Origin: an uncultured Desulfobacter sp. | Lineage (GTDB): Bacteria > Desulfobacterota > Desulfobacteria > Desulfobacterales > Desulfobacteraceae | NCBI RefSeq assembly: GCF_963665355.1 | Contig: NZ_OY762229.1 | Coordinates: forward strand, 248,001 to 312,000 | DNA length: 64,000 nucleotides | Direction: 5' to 3' | In this document: one piece after another, positions 7,342 through 15,722 of the stretch | Layout: each line of letters starts with the position of its first letter | How positions within the stretch are numbered: the stretch's first letter is position 1 | Position numbers and translations under genes: made by a program | Notes under the pieces: model-generated | Seen by the model: only the letters and a program-made list of their open reading frames with translations | Databases searched by the model: none | Told to the model about the DNA's origin: nothing

Positions 7342-9306
7342 CTATTTCATCAGCTCTTTATGGCTGCTGATCAATGTACCCACAACTTCGGGATCTGAAA
7401 GGGTGGATATGTCCCCAAGCTGATCATACTCATCCGTTGCAATTTTTCTTAAGATACGTCTCATGATCTTGCCGGACCGGGTTTTGGGAAGGTCCTTGGC
7501 AAAATTGATGATATCCGGTGTGGCAATGGGCCCGATTTCATCTCTCACATGCCTTTTCAGATCAGCCATGAGTTCATCGGAGGCAGGTATGCCGATATTC
7601 AGTGTAACAAAAGCATAAATCCCCTGCCCCTTAATGTCATGGGGATATCCGATGACTGCGGCTTCGGCCACATCAAGATGGCTTCCCAGGGCAGCCTCCA
7701 CTTCTGCTGTGCTCATGCGGTGTCCGGACACATTGATAACGTCATCCACACGCCCTGTGATCCAGAAATAGCCATCCTCATCCCTGCGGCAGCCGTCCCC
7801 TGCAAAATAATATCCGTCAAACATCTGGAAATAGGTCATTTCAAAACGGTCATGGCTGTTATAAACCGTGCGCGCCTGACCGGGCCAGGGCTCCTTGATG
7901 GCAAGAATCCCTTCGCAGGCCCCTTCCATCTCTTTTCCGTCTTCACCGAGCACCACAGGCTGCACCGAGAAAAACGGCAGGGAGGCGGCCCCGGGCTTCT
8001 GGCCAATGGCATAGGGCAAGGCAGAAATCATGATGCCTCCGGTCTCTGTCTGCCACCAGGTATCCACAATAGGGCACTGCCCTTTTCCCACATGTTTATG
8101 GTACCACAGCCACGCCTCGGGGTTGATGGGTTCACCCACTGATCCCAAAACCCTCAGAGATGAAAGATCGTATTTTTCCACCCATTGATCCCCCTGGGCC
8201 ATGAGCGCCCGAATGGCAGTGGGGGCGGTATAAAACTGATTGACTTTCCATTTATCAACCGTGGCCCAGAATCTGCCTGGATCCGGATAGGTGGGGACGC
8301 CTTCAAATATAATGGATGTGGCACCCTGGGAAAGCGGACCGTAAACAATGTAGGAATGGCCCGTGACCCACCCGATATCCGCCGTGCACCAGTACACATC
8401 TCCTTCATGGTAATCAAATATATATTTAAAGGTCGTCCCGGTATACACCATATAACCGCCGACATTGTGCTGAACCCCCTTGGGTGTACCTGTGGAGCCT
8501 GATGTATAAAGAATAAACAAAGGATCCTCGGCATCCATCCATTCCACGGGACACTCAGCACTCTGGACCTGGGCCGCCTCGTGCCACCAGACATCCCGGT
8601 TTTCCACCATATCAACCTGGGAACCGGTCCGTTTGACCACAAAACAGGTTTCAACGGTGTGCCCCTGGCCTGCGCACATCTTAAGGGCCTTGTCAGCATT
8701 CCCCTTGAGAGGAACAGACTTGGCCCCGCGCATGACGCCGTCCGATGTCACCAGAACCTTGCAAAGGGAGTCCATGATCCTGTTGGCCAGGGCCTCGGAA
8801 GAAAATCCTCCGAAGACAATGGAATGAATGGCCCCAATCCTGGCACAGGCCATCATACTTATGGCCAGTTCCGGAATCATGGGCAGGTATATGGCCACAC
8901 GGTCGCCCTTGCCCACTCCGCTTGCTTTCAGGGCATTGGCAAACCGGCACACCTTTTCATGAAGTTCACGATAGGTGATCACCATATCCTCATCCGGGCT
9001 GTTTCCCTCCCAGATCAGCGCAGCCTGGTCACCCCGGCTTTCCAGATGACGGTCCAGACAGTTATAGGTAATATTGGTCTTGGCATTTTTAAACCACTCA
9101 ATGGACACCGGCCCCTTGGACATGCTGTAGTTAAAATCCCGGACCTTGTCCCACTTTTGATCCCAATAAAACGTTTCCGCAATTTCACCCCAGAATCCCT
9201 CAGGGTCGTCCACGGATTTTTGGTACATGGCCTTATACTCGTCCATGGATTTAACCCAGGCAGTTTTACGAAATTTATCCGGTGCATGAATAATATTCTC
9301 GTCCAT
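7342..9306 (-). CDS. acs: acetyl-CoA synthetase (AMP-forming)
   Basis: A 654-residue AMP-forming acetate-CoA ligase that activates acetate to acetyl-CoA through acetyl-AMP. Visible motifs are the P-loop-like [12 protein letters not shown] (about residue 265), [11 protein letters not shown], the hinge region [22 protein letters not shown], and [15 protein letters not shown] with the conserved Lys that is often acetylated. The length is standard. AAGGAG lies 10 bases before the ATG. A strong terminator follows, and upstream there is a sigma-54-type promoter (9361-9376) and then a sigma-54 activator on the same strand, so acetate activation here is probably under NtrC-type control. With ackA at 12.7 kb, the window encodes two acetate-handling routes. 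Confidence 0.97.
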   Translation of the reverse strand: MDENIIHAPDKFRKTAWVKSMDEYKAMYQKSVDDPEGFWGEIAETFYWDQKWDKVRDFNYSMSKGPVSIEWFKNAKTNITYNCLDRHLESRGDQAALIWEGNSPDEDMVITYRELHEKVCRFANALKASGVGKGDRVAIYLPMIPELAISMMACARIGAIHSIVFGGFSSEALANRIMDSLCKVLVTSDGVMRGAKSVPLKGNADKALKMCAGQGHTVETCFVVKRTGSQVDMVENRDVWWHEAAQVQSAECPVEWMDAEDPLFILYTSGSTGTPKGVQHNVGGYMVYTGTTFKYIFDYHEGDVYWCTADIGWVTGHSYIVYGPLSQGATSIIFEGVPTYPDPGRFWATVDKWKVNQFYTAPTAIRALMAQGDQWVEKYDLSSLRVLGSVGEPINPEAWLWYHKHVGKGQCPIVDTWWQTETGGIMISALPYAIGQKPGAASLPFFSVQPVVLGEDGKEMEGACEGILAIKEPWPGQARTVYNSHDRFEMTYFQMFDGYYFAGDGCRRDEDGYFWITGRVDDVINVSGHRMSTAEVEAALGSHLDVAEAAVIGYPHDIKGQGIYAFVTLNIGIPASDELMADLKRHVRDEIGPIATPDIINFAKDLPKTRSGKIMRRILRKIATDEYDQLGDISTLSDPEVVGTLISSHKELMK

Positions 9307-9360
9307 AGTAGGAATCTCCTTTTCTTATAAGTATTTTATCATTAATATATTAATGATAAG

Positions 9361-9376
9361 AGCAAGCTTTGTACCA
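9361..9376 (-). promoter_or_regulatory. sigma-54 promoter upstream of acs
   Basis: On the minus strand the sequence is TGGTACAAAGCTTGCT, which fits TGGCAC-N5-TTGCW with GG and GC exactly ten bases apart and one departure (T at the fourth position). It lies about 55 bases upstream of the acs ATG. A sigma-54 activator gene ends 194 bases further upstream. Confidence 0.6.
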
Positions 9377-9569
9377 AAGACGATTTTAAAACCTAACTTA
9401 CCGATAATAAATGAAAAATAACAATATTGCAGATTCTTTCGGCAAAAGCATAGCCACAATAAAAGTTGTTAGCCTCTTGGAGGCATCAAATCAAAAAACC
9501 TTCCAGAACAAGAAGATAGCAATACAACAACAAATATTGTAAATACAATTAAGTTGTAGGCAGGTCGGA

Positions 9570-10955
9570 CTATACCTCTTTGCGGAGTTTTTGAAGACGT
9601 TTGCTGAGTGCCTGCTGCGAAATACCCAAAATTTTGGCCGCCGCTGTCTGGTTTCCCCCTGTATGGGCCATGGCTTTTTCCACCAGGGCATCAGAGGCCT
9701 GCTTCAATGTGGGAAGATCATGGCTTGAAAGCATGGGCGCCCCGGCCCCATGATCGGCATGGGCGGCAATATTAAACAGATCGGCAGAAATGGAACCACC
9801 CTGGTATCTGGACATGGCATCGTACACCATGGACTTCAACTCCCTGATATTACCCTTGAACGGGTATGATTCCATGGTTTCGATGAGACTTTTCGGGATA
9901 TCAGGAACCGGCTTGTCCAGTTCATCGGCAGCCTGGCAAATAAAGCGATCCAGAAGCAGTGGAAGATCTATGATGCGTTCCCTTAGTGGCGGTATGGTCA
10001 ACGTATGCGTAGAAAGACGGTAAATCAGATCCTTTCTAAACTTACCTTGTTTTTCAAGTGCCCATAAATCCTGGTTGGTGGAAGCAATGATCCGGGTATC
10101 TGAATGTCGGGTGATATCTGACCCCAATGCCAGATAATCACCCCCCTGGAGCAGCCTGAGCAGCTTAACCTGGGAGGACAATGCCAAATCCCCGATCTCA
10201 TCGAGCATCAAAGTGCCTCCGGACGCCTGAAGAATCAACCCGGGCCGGGCGTTCTGGGCGTTGGTAAAAGCGCCGGGCACATGGCCGAACAGGGTGTCGG
10301 AAAACATATTATCATCCAGCCCGGCCACATTAACCTTAACCAATTTTCCCTTGCGGCCGCTTAAGTTGTGGATGCATTGGCCGATCAACTCCTTCCCCAC
10401 CCCTGTTTCTCCAAAAATCAGCACCGGCTGGGGAGATGGCGCCACGGCTTCCACATAATGGAAAATGGCATGCATCTGACTGTCCTGGGTAATAATAGCA
10501 CTGAAGGCAGCAGGTTTTTTTATCTGGGCAAAAAGTTCCTGATGCCGGGGGGATGAAAGCCGCCCCAGAGCCTGACCGCCATCAAGGGCCTGTTTCACCG
10601 ACTTGACAAGGCGATCCGGATCAAAGGGCTTAAGGATATAATCCATGGCCCCGATCTTCATACATTTAACAGCCGTATCCACTTCAACATCGCCTGTAAT
10701 TACAATCACAGGTATTCTTGGCCAGGTTTTGCGGATACTTTTCAATAAATAATCACCATTGATATGAGGCATATTCAAATCCAGGAGAACCAGGCCTGGA
10801 ATTCTGCGCTCCATGTTCCTGATCACATCCCTTGAATCTTGAATGGCAAAAATATTGTCAAAACCTGCCATTCGCAAAGCAGCTTCTACTGCAACAAGAA
10901 TATTTGGATCATCATCCACTATAAATATGGGATTATCCGGATTTGGTGAATTCAA
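9570..10955 (-). CDS. NtrC-type sigma-54 response regulator (orphan)
   Basis: A 461-residue response regulator: receiver domain (about 8-120, acidic DDD at 14-16, phospho-acceptor Asp59 in LVLLDLNMP, Lys in ILKPF), AAA+ sigma-54 interaction domain (Walker A GETGVGKE, Walker B MLDEIGDL) and a Fis-type HTH near the C terminus (NQTAAAKILGISQQALSKRL). The sigma-54-contacting loop reads GAFTNA, not the usual GAFTGA, and is preceded by HVP. The start appears to be TTG at 10955, with AAGGAG 12 bases upstream. No histidine kinase is adjacent. Sigma-54-like promoters lie on both sides (acs at 9361 and a small gene at 11447), making these likely targets. Confidence 0.92.
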   Translation of the reverse strand: MNSPNPDNPIFIVDDDPNILVAVEAALRMAGFDNIFAIQDSRDVIRNMERRIPGLVLLDLNMPHINGDYLLKSIRKTWPRIPVIVITGDVEVDTAVKCMKIGAMDYILKPFDPDRLVKSVKQALDGGQALGRLSSPRHQELFAQIKKPAAFSAIITQDSQMHAIFHYVEAVAPSPQPVLIFGETGVGKELIGQCIHNLSGRKGKLVKVNVAGLDDNMFSDTLFGHVPGAFTNAQNARPGLILQASGGTLMLDEIGDLALSSQVKLLRLLQGGDYLALGSDITRHSDTRIIASTNQDLWALEKQGKFRKDLIYRLSTHTLTIPPLRERIIDLPLLLDRFICQAADELDKPVPDIPKSLIETMESYPFKGNIRELKSMVYDAMSRYQGGSISADLFNIAAHADHGAGAPMLSSHDLPTLKQASDALVEKAMAHTGGNQTAAAKILGISQQALSKRLQKLRKEV

Positions 10956-11446
10956 AACGCTTATAATCTCCTTGATGCTAATATAAATCCTGGCAGGGCA
11001 ATACCCCCAAAAACCGACGAGGCTCCTTCAGTCAACCGCAGATCACCTTCCGTCTTGCCATCCATTGAAAATTTTTCTATTATGGAAGAAAGCAACATAA
11101 AAATGTGTGGCGGTACACAAGGCAAAGGTCAATACCGGGGGAATAATCATCCTCTATCGAAATATTCTTATATTCATAGTCCGACGCTTTAAAACCAGAG
11201 TCAAGCAAGTCAACCTCCCTGAATTTAAGGGTTAGGCAGGCATCTTTGTTCTCTATCTTTATCCGGAAAAATTATCGCATGTCAACCGCTGTTCAAAAAA
11301 CATGACAAAAAACCGAACAAAAATGTAAATTTTTACCCAGTTATTCCGATAATAACATCATGGGGGTTTCTACCGATAGATACAAGCACAACCCACACCC
11401 CAGCCCTTTTTGAGTTTCAACATTTTTTTAACGACTTAAAACGAAA
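10956..11446. other. long non-coding upstream region
   Basis: About 490 bases with no supportable gene between the sigma-54 activator and the promoter at 11447. It includes the dyad GTTATTCCGATAATAAC at about 11339, roughly 100 bases upstream of that promoter, a possible enhancer site. A weaker minus-strand match to a sigma-54 promoter ending TTGACTTGCT lies near 11203-11218 and might serve the activator gene itself. Confidence 0.4.
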
Positions 11447-11462
11447 TGGCATATAACTTGCT
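11447..11462 (+). promoter_or_regulatory. sigma-54 promoter for the small gene at 11530
   Basis: TGGCATATAACTTGCT matches TGGCAC-N5-TTGCW at all key positions except the sixth base, with GG and GC ten bases apart. It lies 68 bases upstream of the small gene's ATG. The -12 part (ACTTGCT) is the same as in the sigma-54 candidate at 34192. Confidence 0.65.
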
Positions 11463-11529
11463 GTACTTATTTTTAACAAAACTTATGACAAACACACAAA
11501 TCAATTACTTATAAAAAAGGAATTAAAAA

Positions 11530-11730
11530 ATGGACAGCAATAAAAAAATATTTGAAGTACGAAAGACTTTTGGACTCAGTGTCCTGCTTAAACTGACCCG
11601 CAAAGCCATAGACGGAATAGAGATCAGCGAAACAAACGGAAAATACCGCTCTAATCTTGACCACGATGAAATGAACCGTGCCGTGACCCGCACCATGGCT
11701 TCCCACAACATTCAGTTGAAGATCGGATAA
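11530..11730 (+). CDS. small conserved-looking protein of unknown function under a sigma-54 promoter
   Basis: A 66-residue, soluble, basic protein (MDSNKKIFEVRKTFGLSVLL... ending QLKIG). I do not recognise a family. The case for a real gene is the context: an AAAGGAATT ribosome-binding site about 9 bases upstream of the ATG, a good sigma-54 promoter 68 bases upstream, and two hairpins downstream, the second a typical terminator. It lies divergently from the NtrC-type activator. Its size, charge and absence of membrane segments suggest a regulatory or adaptor protein, but that is a guess. Confidence 0.65.
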   Translation: MDSNKKIFEVRKTFGLSVLLKLTRKAIDGIEISETNGKYRSNLDHDEMNRAVTRTMASHNIQLKIG

Positions 11731-11793
11731 TTTTTTCCCGCATACCTTTATGAGGTATGTGGTTTGGCCCCGACTAAAGTATTATCTGTCCGG

Positions 11794-11837
11794 ACACCGG
11801 AAAGCATTGATGTGCTTTCCGGTGTTTTGTATTTTTT
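11794..11837 (+). terminator. rho-independent terminator after the small gene
   Basis: ACACCGGAAAGC pairs with GCTTTCCGGTGT (12 bp) and is followed by TTTTGTATTTTTT. A weaker hairpin, CATACCT/AGGTATG, precedes it at 11741-11759. Confidence 0.85.
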
Positions 11838-12121
11838 GGCGCCTTCATGGAAAAATAACGCTACAAAAATAAAATATTCCATATTTGTAACTATAATCAT
11901 ATGCCGATTTCCTGATAAAAAGGTGGCATTCACTTCTAATTTACTTTATGACTGTCCATGAAAGTTTAGCCAGGGCACATTACTGGTATAACAGCCATAG
12001 GCGGCCCGGCCTTTCAACGTTTAAGCTCACTCCCTATACAAAAAAGGAATTTAAACCCGTTGGAGTTTTTAATTAGAAGGCCAGGTAAAAGCTATTACAT
12101 GACAAACCGGTTACATATAAA

Positions 12122-12499
12122 ATGATCAAAATAGTAATGGTAGGATTGGGTGGCGCCATGGGAGCCATGTGCCGCTATCTGGTATATGAAGGGTATATCA
12201 ATGCTGTAAAAGATGAACCCCTTCCTTTAGGAACCATCACCGTCAATGTTTTAGGATGCTTTATCATTGGTTTTTTAGGTGGCCTTGCAGATGCGCGGCA
12301 AATCTTTCCCCCTGAGATAAGATTGCTTATTTTCACCGGATTTTTGGGGGGATTCACCACATTCTCCACCTTTGGTTTTGAACTGTTTTTATATATGCGC
12401 AACGGACAGATTGGCCTGGCCATTCTAAACGGGCTTATTCAGTTATGTGCGGGGCTTGTATTTGTATGGGCGGGTTTTATGCTGTCAAAAGCTTTCTAA
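12122..12499 (+). CDS. crcB: fluoride exporter CrcB/Fluc
   Basis: A 125-residue, four-helix membrane protein of the Fluc fluoride-channel family. Signatures are the N-terminal GGAMGAMCRY, GTITVNVLGCFIIGF and GFLGGFTTFSTFGFE, which contains the polar track and box residues of the fluoride pore. Dual-topology dimers export fluoride. I find no good ribosome-binding site before the ATG and no recognisable fluoride riboswitch upstream. It appears to be monocistronic. Confidence 0.95.
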   Translation: MIKIVMVGLGGAMGAMCRYLVYEGYINAVKDEPLPLGTITVNVLGCFIIGFLGGLADARQIFPPEIRLLIFTGFLGGFTTFSTFGFELFLYMRNGQIGLAILNGLIQLCAGLVFVWAGFMLSKAF

Positions 12500-12566
12500 A
12501 AATAGATAATACATTTTTGTCTCCAATTTGTCTCACCCTCTATTATCCAGCTCCTCCCCCCCCCTC

Positions 12567-12607
12567 AAAAAAAACCGGGCCACCCATTTTTTAGCAGGGT
12601 TGCCCGG
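12567..12607 (-). terminator. rho-independent terminator of ackA
   Basis: On the minus strand CCGGGCAACCC and GGGTGGCCCGG form an interrupted stem followed by eight T residues, 44 bases past the ackA stop. Confidence 0.85.
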
Positions 12608-12650
12608 GAAGGGAAAACGAAGAAAGTATACTGAAATATACAGGAAATGA

Positions 12651-13859
12651 TCAGGCGGTCACAAGATCTTTGCAAATGGTTGCAATTTCAAGCTCTTCAT
12701 CTGTTGGGACCACCCAGACTTCCACGGCACTGTCATGAGTAGAGATCCGGCCGGATTTACCCCTTAACCCGGCATTTAGCTCTTGATCCACTATAATACC
12801 CAGGTGTTCAAGCCCTTCCAGACATTTCTCCCGGACCTGGCTGTCATTTTCCCCGATACCGGCGGTAAAGGCAATGGCATCCAGCCGGCCAAGCACGGCA
12901 TAGTAAGCACCGATATATTTTTTAATACCGTGACAAAGCATCTCAAAGGCAAGTCTGGCATTATCATCTCCCTGGCTTATGGCTTTGTGGATATCCCGCA
13001 TGTCATTCATTCCGCAGATCCCCAGAAGACCGCTTTCACGGTCAAGAATGGTCTGAATTTCCGCGGCACTTTTCCCCGTACAGGAAGATAGATAAGCCGG
13101 CAGAGAAGGATCAATATCACCACACCGGGTTCCCATGATCAACCCTGACGTGGGCGTCATCCCCATGGAGGTTTCCCGGCAGATGCCGCCTTTGACAGCG
13201 GTCATGGACGAGCCATTGCCCAGGTGGCAGACAATATTGTTCAAATTGTCCAAAGGTTTTTCCATCAGATCGGCGAGTTTCCTGGTGACATAGGCGTGGG
13301 AGGTGCCATGAAACCCATATCGTCTGACTTTGAAATCTTTGTAAAAAGCTGCAGGCAAGGCGACCCGGTACACATAATCAGGCAGACTGCCTGCAAACAA
13401 CGTATCAAATACAGCAACCGAAGGCACGCCGGGGAAATGAGCCATGGCCGCCTCAATACCGGCCAGGTTGGCCGGGTTATGCAAAGGCGCCAGCACAATA
13501 TTCTGCCGAATTCCTTCAATGGCCTTTTCATCTACAATGCAGTTTGCCTTGAAAAATTCGCCGCCCTGGGCCACCCGATGCCCAATGGCTAAAAGCTCCT
13601 GTGCTGACCTAACAAGCGGATCATCACCCGCCATAAGAAGCTCAGCCACCTTTTCGATGGCCTGGGTGTGAGTCTCAAAGCATTCGAATATCTCACTTTT
13701 CTCACCGGGACCCGAATCAGGGTAGAGCGTGTGAGCCAGACTGCTTTGGGAACTGCCAATACGCTCCACCAACCCCGCACATATGGCCCTGGGGCCGGCC
13801 AGGTCAAACAATTTATACTTCAAGGAGGAACTTCCTGAATTAATGACAAGTACTTTCAT
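12651..13859 (-). CDS. ackA: acetate kinase
   Basis: A 402-residue acetate kinase of the ASKHA fold. Hallmarks are the N-terminal VLVINSGSSSLKYKLFD, the catalytic RYGFHGTSHAYV, the phosphate loops HLGNGSSMTAVKGG and TPTSGLIMGTRCGDIDPS, and FTAGIGEND near the C terminus. It interconverts acetate + ATP and acetyl phosphate + ADP in the cytoplasm. GAAGGGTGG lies just upstream of the ATG and a terminator follows. No phosphotransacetylase gene is adjacent, so pta must lie elsewhere. Together with acs at 7.3 kb the cell can handle acetate in both high- and low-affinity modes. Confidence 0.97.
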   Translation of the reverse strand: MKVLVINSGSSSLKYKLFDLAGPRAICAGLVERIGSSQSSLAHTLYPDSGPGEKSEIFECFETHTQAIEKVAELLMAGDDPLVRSAQELLAIGHRVAQGGEFFKANCIVDEKAIEGIRQNIVLAPLHNPANLAGIEAAMAHFPGVPSVAVFDTLFAGSLPDYVYRVALPAAFYKDFKVRRYGFHGTSHAYVTRKLADLMEKPLDNLNNIVCHLGNGSSMTAVKGGICRETSMGMTPTSGLIMGTRCGDIDPSLPAYLSSCTGKSAAEIQTILDRESGLLGICGMNDMRDIHKAISQGDDNARLAFEMLCHGIKKYIGAYYAVLGRLDAIAFTAGIGENDSQVREKCLEGLEHLGIIVDQELNAGLRGKSGRISTHDSAVEVWVVPTDEELEIATICKDLVTA

Positions 13860-14085
13860 TTTTCCACCCTTCTTTTAAATGCTTTTAATTTTGACCCGGG
13901 CGTCAGACATCCGACACCTGTAGTCTAATGATTTCTTACGATCCCAAGACCCTTGAATATCCCCATGAAGATTCAGAAGAGCTGGTTTTAAGTCCTGGGG
14001 TGATAATAGTTTTAATCGAAGCTGTTTGCCGCGTGTTGTGACTTCTGACCCGTAAGCAGGTCTTTATACGGCAAGCCCCCTGAGC

Positions 14086-14556
14086 CTAGTTCCTTAGGGT
14101 GGCGACCAATCGTCTGGGATTTTCAAAAAAAGCAAAGACATCCAGAACATTGCGAACCATCACATCGGCGGCCATCAAGGCCTGCAGCGCCATCCCTTCA
14201 TCCCCGACCACGGCAACGCCCAATTTGGCATGCTTAAGCATCAAGGCATCGTTAACACCGTTGCCCACAGCCATTGTGGCATCCGCACCCATGCGGTTAA
14301 GCACATCCAGCTTTTTTCGATCCTGATCCTGGTTTGAAATGAGCACAACTTTAGCCTTCACCCCCTCAAGCTGGGTTCGAACTGAACCGAAAGTGTCGGC
14401 CGTCACCACATGAAAATCAAGCTGTCCGGCAAGCCGGTTCATGGCCGGCCCCACCCCGTCAAAAAGGCGGCCATCCGTTGCGATGGTGCCGTTGTAGTCA
14501 AACATCACATTTTGAATATCAACCGGACCGGTGCCTGGAATTTCAATGCGGATCAT
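14086..14556 (-). CDS. HAD-superfamily phosphatase (soluble P-type ATPase-like)
   Basis: A 156-residue HAD hydrolase lacking a large cap. Motif I is FDYNGTIA (nucleophile Asp, with N in place of the usual D, K or L before GT), motif II is around VVTADTFGS, and motif III/IV is the P-type-ATPase-like AVGNGVNDALML. The small size and this motif resemble soluble proteins similar to the P domain of metal ATPases. The substrate is unknown. The ATG at 14556 is preceded by AGGAGG at ideal spacing; a TTG at 14571 in the same frame would include that site and is unlikely. It lies 60 bases upstream of, and on a different strand from, nothing that forces a role; a truncated nitroreductase shares its strand. 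Confidence 0.82.
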   Translation of the reverse strand: MIRIEIPGTGPVDIQNVMFDYNGTIATDGRLFDGVGPAMNRLAGQLDFHVVTADTFGSVRTQLEGVKAKVVLISNQDQDRKKLDVLNRMGADATMAVGNGVNDALMLKHAKLGVAVVGDEGMALQALMAADVMVRNVLDVFAFFENPRRLVATLRN

Positions 14557-14615
14557 GCCTCCTCCTGACAAAACTTTAAATATATTGTTCAGTTATCTAT
14601 ATCTATCCGTACACC

Positions 14616-14975
14616 TTATAAACCGCACCAGGTGATATTATTTTCTACGTCTTCCCGTGGACTGATGACCTGGTTCGCAGGAAAATCCCAGTCAGGGTAA
14701 CCCATTGCAATGGCTGCGAGCAATCGCTTATCATCGGGAATTTGAAGAATTTCTCTGATTGCGTCGGAATAGGTGATGCCCTGGTTCTCAATGCAGGTGC
14801 CAAGCCCCAAATCAACGGCAGCCAGACAGATATTTTGAATGACCAAGCCGGCATCCAGGTAGTCGCCTTCAATGGGACGAGATTTATCACCCACAAGAAC
14901 GATGGCAGCAGGCGCATCAAAATACCGGAGTCCGCGAATGCTTCTTCTCTGTTCAATGGTATCCTTTAATTCCAT
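14616..14975 (-). CDS. nitroreductase-family protein with an internal deletion
   Basis: A 119-residue protein where about 170-200 is usual. The N terminus, MELKDTIEQRRSIRG, matches the FMN-binding start of nitroreductases and the second half (YFDAPAAIVLVGD, DAGLVIQNICLAAVDLGLGTCIE, AAIAMGYPD) matches the family C-terminal part. The roughly 60 residues between them, including the usual SGGN-QPW FMN/substrate region, are missing while the frame stays open. It may be a non-functional remnant or a minimal flavin-binding variant. Confidence 0.75.
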   Translation of the reverse strand: MELKDTIEQRRSIRGLRYFDAPAAIVLVGDKSRPIEGDYLDAGLVIQNICLAAVDLGLGTCIENQGITYSDAIREILQIPDDKRLLAAIAMGYPDWDFPANQVISPREDVENNITWCGL

Positions 14976-15112
14976 TATTTCCTTTCCTTCTTGGCTGACT
15001 CCTATGTTTCATGTATTAAAACTTGTGGATTAATGCCAGGCAGTTTAATGTTAACTGCAATTAATATTCAATACTTTTTATGAAATTTAATGGTGTATAA
15101 AATTATATTATT

Positions 15113-15562
15113 ATGATGAACACAAAACAAATCACCAATAGACACTCAGCGGATCAGGACCCGGCCATTCACCACTTTCAGGCCCAGGTGTATTATGAAG
15201 ACACGGATCACTCCGGCGTGGTTTACCACTCCAACTATCTGAAATTTTTTGAACGGGCCAGAGAAAATATCTTCGGTGTTCAAAACCTGGTCCAGATGTG
15301 GCACGACAAACACATCGGTTTTGCCGTCTACAAAGCAGATATCGGATACCACGACGGGGCGCAATTCGGGGATCTTCTGGATATACGGACCACCTGGGAA
15401 AAACAGGGCGCATACCGGGTGGTATTTTTCCACAGTGCCTGGCGGCCGGGCCAAAATAAGCCAGCGGTGACCTGCACCCTGGAGCTTGTGTGTCTGGGGC
15501 CGGGCAAAAAACTGTTACCCATTCCTGAATTTGATTTTCTGGATCAGGAAAACTTAAACTGA
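15113..15562 (+). CDS. YbgC-type hot-dog acyl-CoA thioesterase
   Basis: A 149-residue single hot-dog-fold protein. The YbgC/4-hydroxybenzoyl-CoA thioesterase signature is clear: VYYEDTDHSGVVYHSNYLKFFERARE, where the Asp in EDTD is the catalytic acid. Members hydrolyse short acyl-CoAs in the cytoplasm; YbgC homologues are often linked to the Tol-Pal envelope machinery, but no tol genes are here. There is no clear ribosome-binding site before the ATG at 15113. The gene is followed after 160 bases by the VWA/kinase operon and may be separate from it. Confidence 0.9.
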   Translation: MMNTKQITNRHSADQDPAIHHFQAQVYYEDTDHSGVVYHSNYLKFFERARENIFGVQNLVQMWHDKHIGFAVYKADIGYHDGAQFGDLLDIRTTWEKQGAYRVVFFHSAWRPGQNKPAVTCTLELVCLGPGKKLLPIPEFDFLDQENLN

Positions 15563-15722
15563 CAGGATTTTACAACTTTTTTACAATCGTTTTACCCCGG
15601 TTTGACACATGGTTTTTTCCAATGGGCTATCCTTGGGCCGTAAGTAAAAAACAGCCGAATAAAAAAGCGCGGTGACTTTGACTTGCACTTTAAAACCCAT
15701 ACCTCACAAAAAGGAGAACGCC

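Noticed and set aside
8581-9330. 249-residue plus-strand reading frame opposite acs
   Set aside because: It lies wholly antisense to the acetyl-CoA synthetase coding sequence, shows no known motif and reflects third-position bias of acs.
11116-11195. Short plus-strand frame starting MCGGTQGK in the long non-coding region
   Set aside because: Fewer than 30 codons, no ribosome-binding site, no context.
11975-12035. Possible sixth copy of the interspersed repeat (ATAACAGCCATAGG start)
   Set aside because: Only about 15 bases at the edge match; the remainder diverges, so it is not listed as a copy.
11960-12121. Fluoride riboswitch before crcB
   Set aside because: I looked for the conserved crcB-motif segments and found none.
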